Assembly (NCBI GenBank): GCA_910587575.1
Contig: CAJULU010000054.1
Span: forward strand, 1-30,387
DNA length: 30,387 nucleotides
Direction: 5' to 3'
Origin: an uncultured Dorea sp.
GTDB taxonomy: Bacteria; Bacillota; Clostridia; Lachnospirales; Lachnospiraceae
The position numbers were made by a program, and so were the translations under genes. Position 1 is the first letter of the stretch, and each line of letters starts with the position of its first letter. Of the stretch, positions 8,260 through 15,183 are shown one piece after another. Under the pieces are notes generated by a model. The model had not been told where the DNA came from, searched no databases, and saw nothing but the letters and a program-made list of their open reading frames with translations.

Positions 8260-9621
8260 ATGGAAGCAATGTTGAATAATATTTTCTCAACATTAGGAAG
8301 CTATCTGTCAAACTACATTCTGATTGCAGCTCTTCTTGGGGGCGGTATCTGGTTTACCGTAAGCCTTGGATTCATCCAGGTGAAAGGTTTCGGTGAAGGA
8401 ATGCGCAGAACCTTTGGCGGAATGTTCAAGAAGGGCGACAAGGCAGGCGCAGACGGAATGTCATCCTTCCAGGCTCTTGCAACGGCCATTGCAGCGCAGG
8501 TAGGTACCGGTAACATTGCCGGAGCGGCTACAGCTCTTGCGGTAGGCGGTCCTGGAGCGATTTTCTGGATGTGGATCGCAGCATTCCTTGGAATGGCCAC
8601 CATCTACGCTGAGGCGATCATGGCGCAGAAGTACAAACAGGTGGGTGATGACGGAGAAGTAACAGGCGGTCCTGTGTACTATATCCGTGCAGCATTCAGC
8701 GGAACCTTCGGTAAAGTGCTGGCAGGTATTTTCGCAGTTCTGATTACGCTGGCTCTTGGCTTTATGGGGAATGCCGTACAGTCTAACTCCATTGCAGCGG
8801 CGTTCAATACTGCTTTCGGACTTCCGCAGTGGATTATGGGTATCATCCTCGCACTGCTTGCCCTGTTCGTATTCCTGGGAGGTACAGGACGTATTGCAAA
8901 GATTACGGAGCTGATCGTACCGGTGATGGCAGCTTTCTACATCGTTGGTTCTCTGATCGTAATCATCGTGAATGTAAAGGAGATTCCTTATGCGTTCCAT
9001 GCAATCATTGTAGGGGCATTTGCACCGTCCTCCATTGTCGGCGGAGCTGCAGGCGCAACCGTGAAGCTGGCTCTTACCAAGGGTGTTGCCCGGGGACTGT
9101 TCTCCAATGAAGCCGGTATGGGTTCCACGCCTCACGCACACGCAGTTGCAAAGGTCAATCATCCGGTAGAGCAGGGATTCGTGGCGATGATCGGCGTATT
9201 CATTGATACCTTCGTGATCCTGAATCTTACTGCGCTGGTAATCATTACGACACATTCCATTCCGACAGGAAAGACGGGAGCAGAGCTTAGCCAGTATGCA
9301 TTTTCTACCCTGTATGGAAAGGGCGGAGACATCTTTATTGCAATCTGTATGTTCTTCTTCGCATTTTCCACAATCCTTGGATGGTACTTCTTTGGCCAGG
9401 CGAATATCAAGTATCTGTTCGGGTCCAAAGCGGTGAAGGTTTATTCGGTAATCGTTGCCGTATGTGTATTCCTTGGTTCACTGGCTGAGGTAGAGCTTGT
9501 ATGGACTATGCAGGATACTTTCAATTCCTTGATGGTAATCCCGAATATTCTGGCGCTGTTCGCACTGAGCGGAGTGATTAAGCAGGTACATAACGACTTC
9601 TTTAAGGATCGTAAGAAATAA
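8260..9621 (+). CDS. Alanine/glycine:cation symporter (AGCS family)
   Basis: This 453-aa inner-membrane protein has about ten or eleven hydrophobic segments. It carries AGCS (AlsT/DagA/AgcS) landmarks: the stretch ALATAIAAQVGTGNIAGAAT near residues 71-90, GPGAIFWMW, and GVARGLFSNEAGMGSTPHAHA near 280-300. The family imports alanine or glycine with Na+ or H+. Lying directly upstream of a complete glycine reductase operon, it is most likely the glycine uptake system, which is an inference from context. It is monocistronic, with its own promoter (8176-8204) and terminator (9637-9677), and shares an upstream element with the grd promoter. ATG 8260 follows AAGGGGG by 9 bp. Full length, no defects. 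Confidence 0.93.
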   Translation: MEAMLNNIFSTLGSYLSNYILIAALLGGGIWFTVSLGFIQVKGFGEGMRRTFGGMFKKGDKAGADGMSSFQALATAIAAQVGTGNIAGAATALAVGGPGAIFWMWIAAFLGMATIYAEAIMAQKYKQVGDDGEVTGGPVYYIRAAFSGTFGKVLAGIFAVLITLALGFMGNAVQSNSIAAAFNTAFGLPQWIMGIILALLALFVFLGGTGRIAKITELIVPVMAAFYIVGSLIVIIVNVKEIPYAFHAIIVGAFAPSSIVGGAAGATVKLALTKGVARGLFSNEAGMGSTPHAHAVAKVNHPVEQGFVAMIGVFIDTFVILNLTALVIITTHSIPTGKTGAELSQYAFSTLYGKGGDIFIAICMFFFAFSTILGWYFFGQANIKYLFGSKAVKVYSVIVAVCVFLGSLAEVELVWTMQDTFNSLMVIPNILALFALSGVIKQVHNDFFKDRKK

Positions 9622-9636
9622 AACTGAATAGAGAAT

Positions 9637-9677
9637 AAAACGCCGTGCAGTAAGGCTGTTGCTGTATGGCGTTTTTT
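9637..9677 (+). terminator. Terminator after the symporter gene
   Basis: AAAACGCCGTGCAG (9637-9650) pairs with CTGTATGGCGTTTT (9662-9675), a 14-bp stem with two G-U pairs and a T tract. It insulates the symporter from the grd operon. Confidence 0.88.
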
Positions 9678-9701
9678 GACGGCTTTCATCTGTATTCTGA
9701 A

Positions 9702-9718
9702 AAAATAGACAATAAATG
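9702..9718 (+). promoter_or_regulatory. Upstream element shared with the symporter promoter (copy 2)
   Basis: AAAATAGACAATAAATG matches 16 of 17 bases of the element at 8140-8156. It ends 51 bp before the grd -35. The different spacing to the two -35 elements argues against a class II activator site. Confidence 0.4.
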
Positions 9719-9769
9719 GGGATGAATATTGTGCGATATGTACAAATTTGGATATTTTGAATTTAAAGG

Positions 9770-9787
9770 TTGCAAATGTTTTAACAA
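9770..9787 (+). promoter_or_regulatory. Candidate Rex (NADH/NAD+) operator over the grd -35
   Basis: TTGCAAATGTTTTAACAA fits the Rex consensus TTGTTAA-N4-TTAACAA, with a perfect right half (9781-9787) and 5/7 in the left half. It covers the -35 and part of the spacer, so a bound repressor would block RNA polymerase. Rex has been reported to influence glycine reductase genes in Clostridioides difficile (from memory). Binding here is inferred. Confidence 0.5.
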
Positions 9788-9798
9788 TGGGGTATTAT
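9770..9798 (+). promoter_or_regulatory. Promoter of the grd operon
   Basis: TTGCAA (9770-9775) and TATTAT (9793-9798) are spaced by exactly 17 bp. The predicted start near 9805 places the glycine riboswitch and its terminator in a 5' leader of about 330 nt. Confidence 0.78.
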
Positions 9799-9869
9799 AG
9801 GTACAGGCAATGAATGATATACAGATTGTCTATAAGTAGTATTATAGAAGAGAATGTAAGAGTGGGTTG

Positions 9870-9985
9870 ATATTTCCTAAGAGAGAGTCAGAACAATGGC
9901 CGCCGAAGAGGCAAACCTGGCGAAAGGCAGAGATTCTGCCCAGGCGAAACTTTCAGGCAAAAGGACTGGGGAATGTACCACATTC
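9870..9985 (+). ncRNA. Glycine riboswitch aptamer (gcvT motif)
   Basis: The conserved core is clear: GCCGCCGAAGAGGCAAA (9898-9914) and ACTTTCAGGCAAAAGGAC (9949-9966). P1 is GAGAG (9883-9887) with CTTTC (9949-9954 region). An internal helix pairs CCTGG with CCAGG around a GGCAGA/TCTGCC hairpin (9927-9940). It is followed by a tight hairpin, GAATGT/ACATTC (9971-9985). Only one full aptamer is present, so this looks like a singlet, with a degenerate second element after it. It sits in the leader of grdX, 65 nt before an intrinsic terminator, and should couple grd transcription to glycine. By analogy with other glycine riboswitches controlling catabolism, glycine would turn it on. Confidence 0.92.
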
Positions 9986-10049
9986 TGAATCTTGTGCTGT
10001 ATGATAAATTTCTTATGATGAATTGATAGATTATCAGGGCAAAAGACAG
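9985..10049 (+). ncRNA. Possible ghost second aptamer of the glycine riboswitch
   Basis: CTGAATC (9985-9991) can pair with GATTATCAG (10029-10037), with a 2-nt bulge. It is followed by TCAGGGCAAAAGACAG, which mimics the 3' consensus of a glycine aptamer (CAGGCAAAAGGACAG). The internal conserved glycine-binding core is missing. Type-1 singlet glycine riboswitches are known to carry such a shrunken 3' partner. This assignment is by eye. Confidence 0.45.
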
Positions 10050-10094
10050 AAAGGACGATTGCACACATGATTGTGTTTAAATCGTCCTTTTTTT
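10050..10094 (+). terminator. Riboswitch-controlled terminator of the grd leader
   Basis: AAAGGACGATT (10050-10060) pairs with AATCGTCCTTT (10079-10090), with further pairing of CACA/TGTG inside, followed by a T tract. The AAAAGGAC at the 3' end of the aptamer (9959-9966) can alternatively pair with GTCCTTTT in the terminator arm, so mutually exclusive folds exist. Confidence 0.88.
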
Positions 10095-10136
10095 ACATAA
10101 TAGCACAAAGAAGAAACCACAAGGGAGAATAAACTG

Positions 10137-10523
10137 ATGGGAAGCAGAGATTACATGGTGATCACCAATAATCCCCTGGTTTTGGACAGGCTGAAAGAGA
10201 CGCATCATGTTGTATACCGGGATATTTCCTATGAAGAGATTCTTAGGGAAGTGAGAGACAGAATTCACGAGGGGCACACATTGTTATCGCATCCGTTATC
10301 CGGAAGCGTGAAGCCCAACGAGACACCATATAAGTCCATTATGATATCACAGGGAAAGGGGGAGGTTGACGAGGGATCCGTGAAGCTGATTGAGAACGCC
10401 ATACAAGCGTGCCGGAAGTTCATCTTCAAGTCTGACTTGTATGAAGAATCGGTATATGACGATTTTCAGTTGATTGACTGGTCATTGCTGGAGAGTGGAA
10501 TGGCATCTGCGGATGTCGGGTAG
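10137..10523 (+). CDS. grdX: GrdX family protein
   Basis: This 128-aa soluble protein, MGSRDYMVITNNPLV at the start, matches the small GrdX proteins that open glycine reductase operons. Their biochemical role is not established. Visible features are a central LLSHPLSGSVKPNETPYKSI (about residues 50-69), which is the conserved part of the family, and a C-terminal DDFQLIDWSLL segment. AAGGGAGA at 10121-10128 precedes ATG 10137. It is the first gene after the glycine riboswitch terminator and so the first gene released by glycine. 70 bp separate it from grdE, with no convincing promoter between. Confidence 0.88.
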   Translation: MGSRDYMVITNNPLVLDRLKETHHVVYRDISYEEILREVRDRIHEGHTLLSHPLSGSVKPNETPYKSIMISQGKGEVDEGSVKLIENAIQACRKFIFKSDLYEESVYDDFQLIDWSLLESGMASADVG

Positions 10524-10593
10524 TCTTTACACAGGTTGTAGAAGCGTTTAAGCTTTGAACAATAATATCAATATTCTAAGGAGGGAACCAAAA

Positions 10594-11874
10594 GTGAGAT
10601 TAGAAATGGGACACATTTACATTAAGGATATTCAGTTTGCGGCTGAGTCTAAGATTGAAGACGGTATCCTTTATGTATCCGAAGAGGCCGTAAAAGCGGT
10701 TGCTCTCGAAGACGAGAAGATTAAGAGCGTATCTTTTGATATCGCAAAGCCAGGTGAGTCTGTGAGAATCACACCGGTTAAGGACGTCATCGAGCCAAGA
10801 GTGAAGGTGGAAGGAAGAGGCGGAATCTTCCCGGGTGTCATCGCTAAGGTTGATACCGTAGGTGAAGGCAAGACCTATGCGCTGAAGGGTATGGCTGTGG
10901 TTACGGCTGGTAAGATCGTAGGTTTCCAGGAAGGTATCATTGACATGACTGGTCCGGGAGCTGACTACACACCATTTTCCAAGACGCTGAACCTGGTAAT
11001 GGTATGTGAGCCGGTAGATGGCATTAAGCAGCATGATTATGAGAAGGCTGTACGTTTCGCAGGCTTCAGAGTTGCGGTGTATCTTGGGGAACTGGCGCGC
11101 GAGCTTACTCCGGATGAGACGAAGGTATACGAGACATGTACAATCAAAGAAGGGATGGAGAAGTATCCGAACCTTCCGAGAGTTGCATATGTACAGATGC
11201 TTCAGAGCCAGGGCCTGCTGCATGATACCTATGTATACGGTGTAGATGCGAAGAAGATCGTTCCGACGATCATGAGCCCGACAGAGGTTATGGACGGCGC
11301 TATCGTATCCGGTAACTGTGTATCCGCATGTGATAAGAACCCGACTTATGTTCATCTGAACAATCCGGTTGTTCACGATATGTTCGAGCAGCACGGAAAG
11401 ACCTTTAACTTTGTCTGCCACATCATCACCAATGAGAACGTTTATCTGGCTGACAAGCAGCGTTCTTCTGACTGGACGGCGAAGTTATGTAAGATGTTAG
11501 ACCTTGACGGCGTTATCGTTTCCCAGGAAGGATTCGGTAATCCGGATACTGACCTGATCATGAACTGCAAGAAGATCGAGGCGGAAGGCGTTAAGACTGT
11601 TATCATTACAGACGAGTACGCAGGACGCGACGGAAAGTCCCAGTCACTGGCTGACTCCGATCCGGCGGCAGATGCAGTAGTAACGGGCGGTAATGCGAAC
11701 CAGGTAGTTATCCTGCCAAAACTTGACAAGGTAATTGGAACTCTGGATTATGTAACAAAGATTGCAGGTGCAAGTGAGGAGACGCTTCGTGAGGATGGTT
11801 CTCTTGAAGTGGAACTTCAGGTGCTTACCGGTGCAACCAATGAGACTGGTTTCAATAAGCTGAGTGCGAGATAA
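10594..11874 (+). CDS. grdE: Glycine reductase component B proprotein GrdE
   Basis: This 426-aa proprotein of protein B is processed to two subunits (about 25 and 20 kDa), the new N-terminus carrying a pyruvoyl group that forms a Schiff base with glycine. The cleavage-site region GNCVSACDKNPTYVH is intact: Asn241-Cys242, Cys242 giving the pyruvoyl in characterised homologues. Other conserved blocks are VKDVIEPRVKVEGRGGIFPG, FQEGIIDMTGPG, SQGLLHDTYVYGVDAKKIVP and TGATNETGFNKLSAR at the end. Start: GTG 10594, because AAGGAGGG (10578-10585) lies 8 bp upstream and homologues begin MRLE-G; the frame stays open to 10555 without a ribosome site. The riboswitch context favours glycine over sarcosine or betaine as substrate. 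17 bp separate it from grdB. Confidence 0.96.
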   Translation: MRLEMGHIYIKDIQFAAESKIEDGILYVSEEAVKAVALEDEKIKSVSFDIAKPGESVRITPVKDVIEPRVKVEGRGGIFPGVIAKVDTVGEGKTYALKGMAVVTAGKIVGFQEGIIDMTGPGADYTPFSKTLNLVMVCEPVDGIKQHDYEKAVRFAGFRVAVYLGELARELTPDETKVYETCTIKEGMEKYPNLPRVAYVQMLQSQGLLHDTYVYGVDAKKIVPTIMSPTEVMDGAIVSGNCVSACDKNPTYVHLNNPVVHDMFEQHGKTFNFVCHIITNENVYLADKQRSSDWTAKLCKMLDLDGVIVSQEGFGNPDTDLIMNCKKIEAEGVKTVIITDEYAGRDGKSQSLADSDPAADAVVTGGNANQVVILPKLDKVIGTLDYVTKIAGASEETLREDGSLEVELQVLTGATNETGFNKLSAR

Positions 11875-11891
11875 GAAGGGAGGATAAGAAC

Positions 11892-13202
11892 ATGGCTAAA
11901 TTAAAAGTAGTTCATTACATCAATCAGTTCTTTGCACAGATTGGTGGAGAAGAGAAAGCAGATTATCCGGCAGAGATTCGTGTTGGAGAGATTGTCGGAC
12001 CAGGTCAGGCATTGACACAGCAGTTCGGTGAGGATGCTGAGATTGTTGCTACAATCGTTTGTGGTGACTCTTATTTCAATGAGAATCTTGAGAAGGCAAA
12101 GGCAGATATCCTTGCTATGGTGAAGGAACAGGCTCCGGACGTATTCGTGGCAGGTCCGGCATTCAACGCCGGACGTTACGGTGTTGCCTGCGGTACGATC
12201 GCAGCGGCAGTTCAGGAAGAGCTTGGAATTCCGGCTGTTACGGGTATGTATGTGGAGAACCCGGGAGCGGATATGTTCAAGACCCAGGTTTATATTGTAT
12301 CTACGAAGAACAGTGCGGCAGGTATGAGAGACGCTGTCAAGAAGCTGGCTCCGTTAGCGGTTAAGGTGGGAAGAGGCGAGGCAATCGGCGCTTCCTCAGA
12401 GGAAGGGTATATCCCCAACGGCGTTCGTGTGAACTTCTTCGAGAAGGAGAGAGGATCACTGCGTGCGGTTAAGATGCTCCTCAAGAAGCTTGCTGACAAG
12501 CCGTTTGAGACAGAGTTCCCGATGCCTGATTTCGACAGGGTTGATCCGAATCCGGCAGTGAAGGATCTTGCACATGCGAAGATTGCGCTTGTTACTTCCG
12601 GCGGTATCGTTCCGAAGGGCAATCCGGACCACATTGAGAGTTCCAGCGCTTCACACTACGGCGAGTATGATATCGCAGGCGTTATGGATCTGACAGAAGA
12701 GACCTATGAGACCGCACACGGCGGATATGATCCGGTTTATGCGAATGAAGACTCTGACCGTGTATTACCGGTTGACGTACTTCGTGACATGGAGAAGGAA
12801 GGAAAGATCGGAGAGCTGCATCACCTGTTCTATACCACGACAGGTAATGGTACGGCCGTTGCATCATCCAAGGCTTTCGCAGCTGAGTTTTCTCAGAAGC
12901 TGAAGAACGATGGTGTAGACGCAGTCATCCTCACCTCCACATGAGGTACCTGTACTCGTTGCGGTGCAACGATGGTAAAAGAAGTAGAGAGAGCAGGAAT
13001 CCCTGTTGTACATATCTGTACGGTAACTCCTATTTCTATGACAGTTGGTGCGAACAGAATCGTTCCGGCTATCGCAATTCCACATCCTCTTGGAAATCCT
13101 GCATTGGATAAAGATGAGGAGAAGAGCCTTCGTCGTAAGATTGTTGAGAAGGCATTGACAGCCCTTGAGACAGAGGTTGACGGGCAGACAATTTTCGACT
13201 AA
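11892..13202 (+). CDS. grdB: Glycine reductase component B selenoprotein GrdB (Sec351)
   Basis: This 436-aa selenoprotein subunit of protein B attacks the substrate Schiff base and passes the carboxymethyl group to GrdA. The frame is interrupted by TGA at 12942-12944, which is selenocysteine: reading through gives TST-U-GTCTRCGATMVKEVERAG, with U351, C354 and C357, and then runs to TAA at 13202. Homologous sequence continues on both sides (NPDHIESSSASHYG before, ITPVTV-like TVTPISMTVGANRIVP after), and a SECIS-like hairpin follows the TGA. A gene caller that stops at TGA will report a 350-aa protein plus a spurious 76-aa ORF. GGGAGG precedes ATG 11892. It is in the operon between grdE and trxB. 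Expression depends on SelA/B/C/D, none of which lies in this window. Confidence 0.96.
12945..12978 (+). promoter_or_regulatory. Bacterial SECIS element of grdB
   Basis: Directly after the TGA, TACC (12947-12950) pairs with GGTA (12974-12977), and TCGTTGC (12956-12962) pairs perfectly with GCAACGA (12966-12972) around a GGT loop. The loop lies about 19 nt from the TGA with a G-U in it, as expected for SelB recognition. Confidence 0.75.
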
Positions 13203-13237
13203 GCTCTGAATACCACTATAAAAGGAGAAATTTCTTT

Positions 13238-14182
13238 ATGAGTAAAATTTATGACGTAATTGTTCTGGGTGCAGGCCCTGCAGGTCTGGCAGCGGGACTG
13301 TACGCAGGAAGAAGCCGTCTTTCCGTACTGATTATCGAGAAAGGACAGGACGGCGGACAGATTGCGATCACGGATGAGATCGAGAACTACCCTGGACAGA
13401 CGGTTGAGGGTGAGTCAGGACCGTCTCTGATTGCAAGAATGACGGAGCAGGCAGCAAAATTCGGTGCTGAGCGTGTATCTGACACGATTACAGAGGTATC
13501 CCTTGAGGGAGAGGTAAAGGTGTTAAAGAGCGCAAAGGGAGAGTACCAGGGAAAGAATGTAATTATCGCCACAGGAGCCCATGCAAGACCAATCGGCTGT
13601 AAGGGTGAGGCGGAGTACCTGGGCAAAGGTGTTTCCTATTGTGCCACCTGTGACGCCAACTTCTTTGAGGACTTTGAAGTCTATGTAGTCGGCGGCGGTG
13701 ATTCAGCCGTTGAGGAAGCAATGTATCTGACGAAGTTTGCAAGAAAAGTAACGCTGATCCACAGAAGAAATGAGCTTCGTGCAGCGAAGTCCATCCAGGA
13801 GAAGGCATTCAAGAATCCAAAGCTTGAATTCATGTGGGATTCTGTCGTAGAGGAGCTTGGCGGAGACGAGATTCTGTCTGAGATGACGGTTAAGAACGTG
13901 AAGACGGGCGAGATTACGAAGGTTACGGCTGACGAGGATGACGGAATGTTCGGTCTGTTCGGATTCATCGGAACCATTCCGAATTCCAAGATCTTCGAGG
14001 GAATCATTGATATGGACGAGCGCGGATATATCAAGACGGATGAAGATATGCATACCAACATTCCTGGCGTGTATGCTGCAGGCGATGTCCGTATCAAGAG
14101 CCTGAGGCAGGTAGTTACTGCTGCGGCAGACGGAGCGATTGCGGCGGTTCAGGTTGAGAGAAGTCTGTCTGATTACTTCTAA
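13238..14182 (+). CDS. trxB: Thioredoxin reductase (NADPH)
   Basis: This 314-aa low-molecular-weight thioredoxin reductase is a flavoprotein passing electrons from NADPH to thioredoxin. The FAD-binding GAGPAGLAAGLYAGR starts at residue 11, the redox-active CATC is at residues 135-138, the NADPH-binding GGGDSAVEEA follows near 153, and the C-terminal FAD motif YAAGDVR is near 284. All are intact. AAAGGAG precedes ATG 13238. It lies inside the grd operon next to trxA, so it is the dedicated reductase that regenerates GrdA after each glycine reduction. Confidence 0.96.
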   Translation: MSKIYDVIVLGAGPAGLAAGLYAGRSRLSVLIIEKGQDGGQIAITDEIENYPGQTVEGESGPSLIARMTEQAAKFGAERVSDTITEVSLEGEVKVLKSAKGEYQGKNVIIATGAHARPIGCKGEAEYLGKGVSYCATCDANFFEDFEVYVVGGGDSAVEEAMYLTKFARKVTLIHRRNELRAAKSIQEKAFKNPKLEFMWDSVVEELGGDEILSEMTVKNVKTGEITKVTADEDDGMFGLFGFIGTIPNSKIFEGIIDMDERGYIKTDEDMHTNIPGVYAAGDVRIKSLRQVVTAAADGAIAAVQVERSLSDYF

Positions 14183-14224
14183 AGTTTTATTGATACTACA
14201 GATCTATAAAGGAGGATGATAGAA

Positions 14225-14542
14225 ATGATAGATGTAGATAAGAATACATTCCAGGCTGAGGTTCTGGAGGCAGAAGGTTATGTATTCGTAGATTTCTATG
14301 GTGACGGCTGCGTACCATGCCAGGCTCTGATGCCGAAGGTACATGAATTCGCTGACAAGTATGGGGATAAGATGAAATTTACGTCTCTGAACACAACCAA
14401 GGCCCGCCGTCTTGCAATCGGACAGAAGATTCTTGGACTTCCGGTTATGGCAATCTATAAGGACGGGGAGAAAGTAGAAGAGGTTGTGAAGGATGACGCA
14501 ACACCAGAGAGCATCGAGGCGATGATTCAGAAGTATATCTAA
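14225..14542 (+). CDS. trxA: Thioredoxin with GCVPC active site
   Basis: This 105-aa thioredoxin delivers electrons to glycine reductase protein A. The active site is DGCVPC (Cys29 and Cys32), instead of the usual WCGPC. The missing tryptophan and the Val-Pro dipeptide match thioredoxins described from amino-acid-fermenting clostridia. The cis-proline loop LPVMAIYKDG (about residues 74-83) is present. Start: ATG 14225, because AAAGGAGG (14208-14215) lies 9 bp upstream; an in-frame ATG at 14216 directly abuts the ribosome site and is unlikely. It is flanked by trxB and grdA. Confidence 0.93.
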   Translation: MIDVDKNTFQAEVLEAEGYVFVDFYGDGCVPCQALMPKVHEFADKYGDKMKFTSLNTTKARRLAIGQKILGLPVMAIYKDGEKVEEVVKDDATPESIEAMIQKYI

Positions 14543-14604
14543 ATAGATGTAGTTCTTGATCATAAACATGTTTTTTACCACACAAGAAAGGAGAAAGCAT
14601 AATT

Positions 14605-15078
14605 ATGGCTATTTTAGAAGGGAAAAAAGCAATAATTATCGGAGACCGTGATGGAATTCCGGGACCGGCAATCGCTGAGTGCGTACAGACTGCCGGTGCA
14701 GAAGTAGTATTTTCATCAACGGAATGTTTCGTCTGAACGAGCGCAGGCGCAATGGATCTTGAGAATCAGAAGAGGGTTAAGGATTTTGCTGACGAGTATG
14801 GTGCAGAGAACTTAGTTGTAGTTCTTGGCGCAGCAGAAGGCGAAGCTGCAGGTCTTGCAGCAGAGACTGTTACAGCAGGAGACCCGACATTCGCAGGTCC
14901 ATTGACAGGGGTCCAGCTTGGACTCACGGTATATCACGTATGTGAACCAGAGATGAAGGAAGAATTCGACGAAGCTGTTTACGATGAGCAGGTAAGTATG
15001 ATGGAGATGGTACTTGACGTTGACGATATCGTCAGTGAGATGAGTTCTATCAGAGACGAATTCTGCAAGTTTTTATAA
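14605..15078 (+). CDS. grdA: Glycine reductase protein A selenoprotein GrdA (Sec44)
   Basis: This 157-aa selenoprotein is shared by glycine, sarcosine and betaine reductases. Its selenol accepts the carboxymethyl group and hands a Se-carboxymethyl/ketene intermediate to protein C. An in-frame TGA at 14734-14736 encodes Sec44 within ECFVUTSAGAMDLENQ, the invariant family motif. Both flanks are conserved (MAILEGKKAIIIGDRDG at the start; PTFAGPLTGVQLGL later). Gene callers that stop at TGA miss it or start it at ATG 14752. AAAGGAG precedes ATG 14605. After the TGA only a short GCG/CGC hairpin (loop CAGG) is visible, so the SECIS is less obvious than in grdB. A terminator follows 17 bp after the stop. 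Confidence 0.95.
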
Positions 15079-15095
15079 GAGATAGGATTTGAGAG

Positions 15096-15135
15096 GGGCG
15101 GACTCCGTGGTGACCCACCAGGGTCTGCCCTTTTT
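15096..15135 (+). terminator. Internal terminator/attenuator between grdA and grdC
   Basis: GGGCGGACTC (15096-15105) pairs with GGGTCTGCCC (15121-15130) over 10 bp, two of them G-U, with an inner GTGG/CCAC and a T5 tract. It splits the operon: grdXEB-trxBA-grdA ahead and grdCD behind. Partial read-through would lower GrdC/GrdD levels, since no obvious promoter follows. Confidence 0.8.
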
Positions 15136-15183
15136 GACAGAAACCCTTCTGTATGGAAGAAATGAAAGGTGGTAAATAAAGCA

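Noticed and set aside
10555..10593. Longer grdE start at TTG 10555
   Set aside because: The extension has no ribosome site and contains the AAGGAGGG that serves GTG 10594; homologues start at the MRLE position.
12942..12944. TGA as a nonsense mutation making grdB a pseudogene
   Set aside because: The codon lies exactly at the family Sec position, is followed by a SECIS hairpin, and the frame continues with conserved sequence.
12972..13202. Separate 76-aa gene after grdB
   Set aside because: It is the C-terminal part of GrdB beyond the selenocysteine TGA, with no ribosome site of its own.
14752..15078. Separate 108-aa gene beginning at ATG 14752
   Set aside because: It is GrdA after Sec44; the conserved N-terminus and the strong ribosome site lie at 14605.
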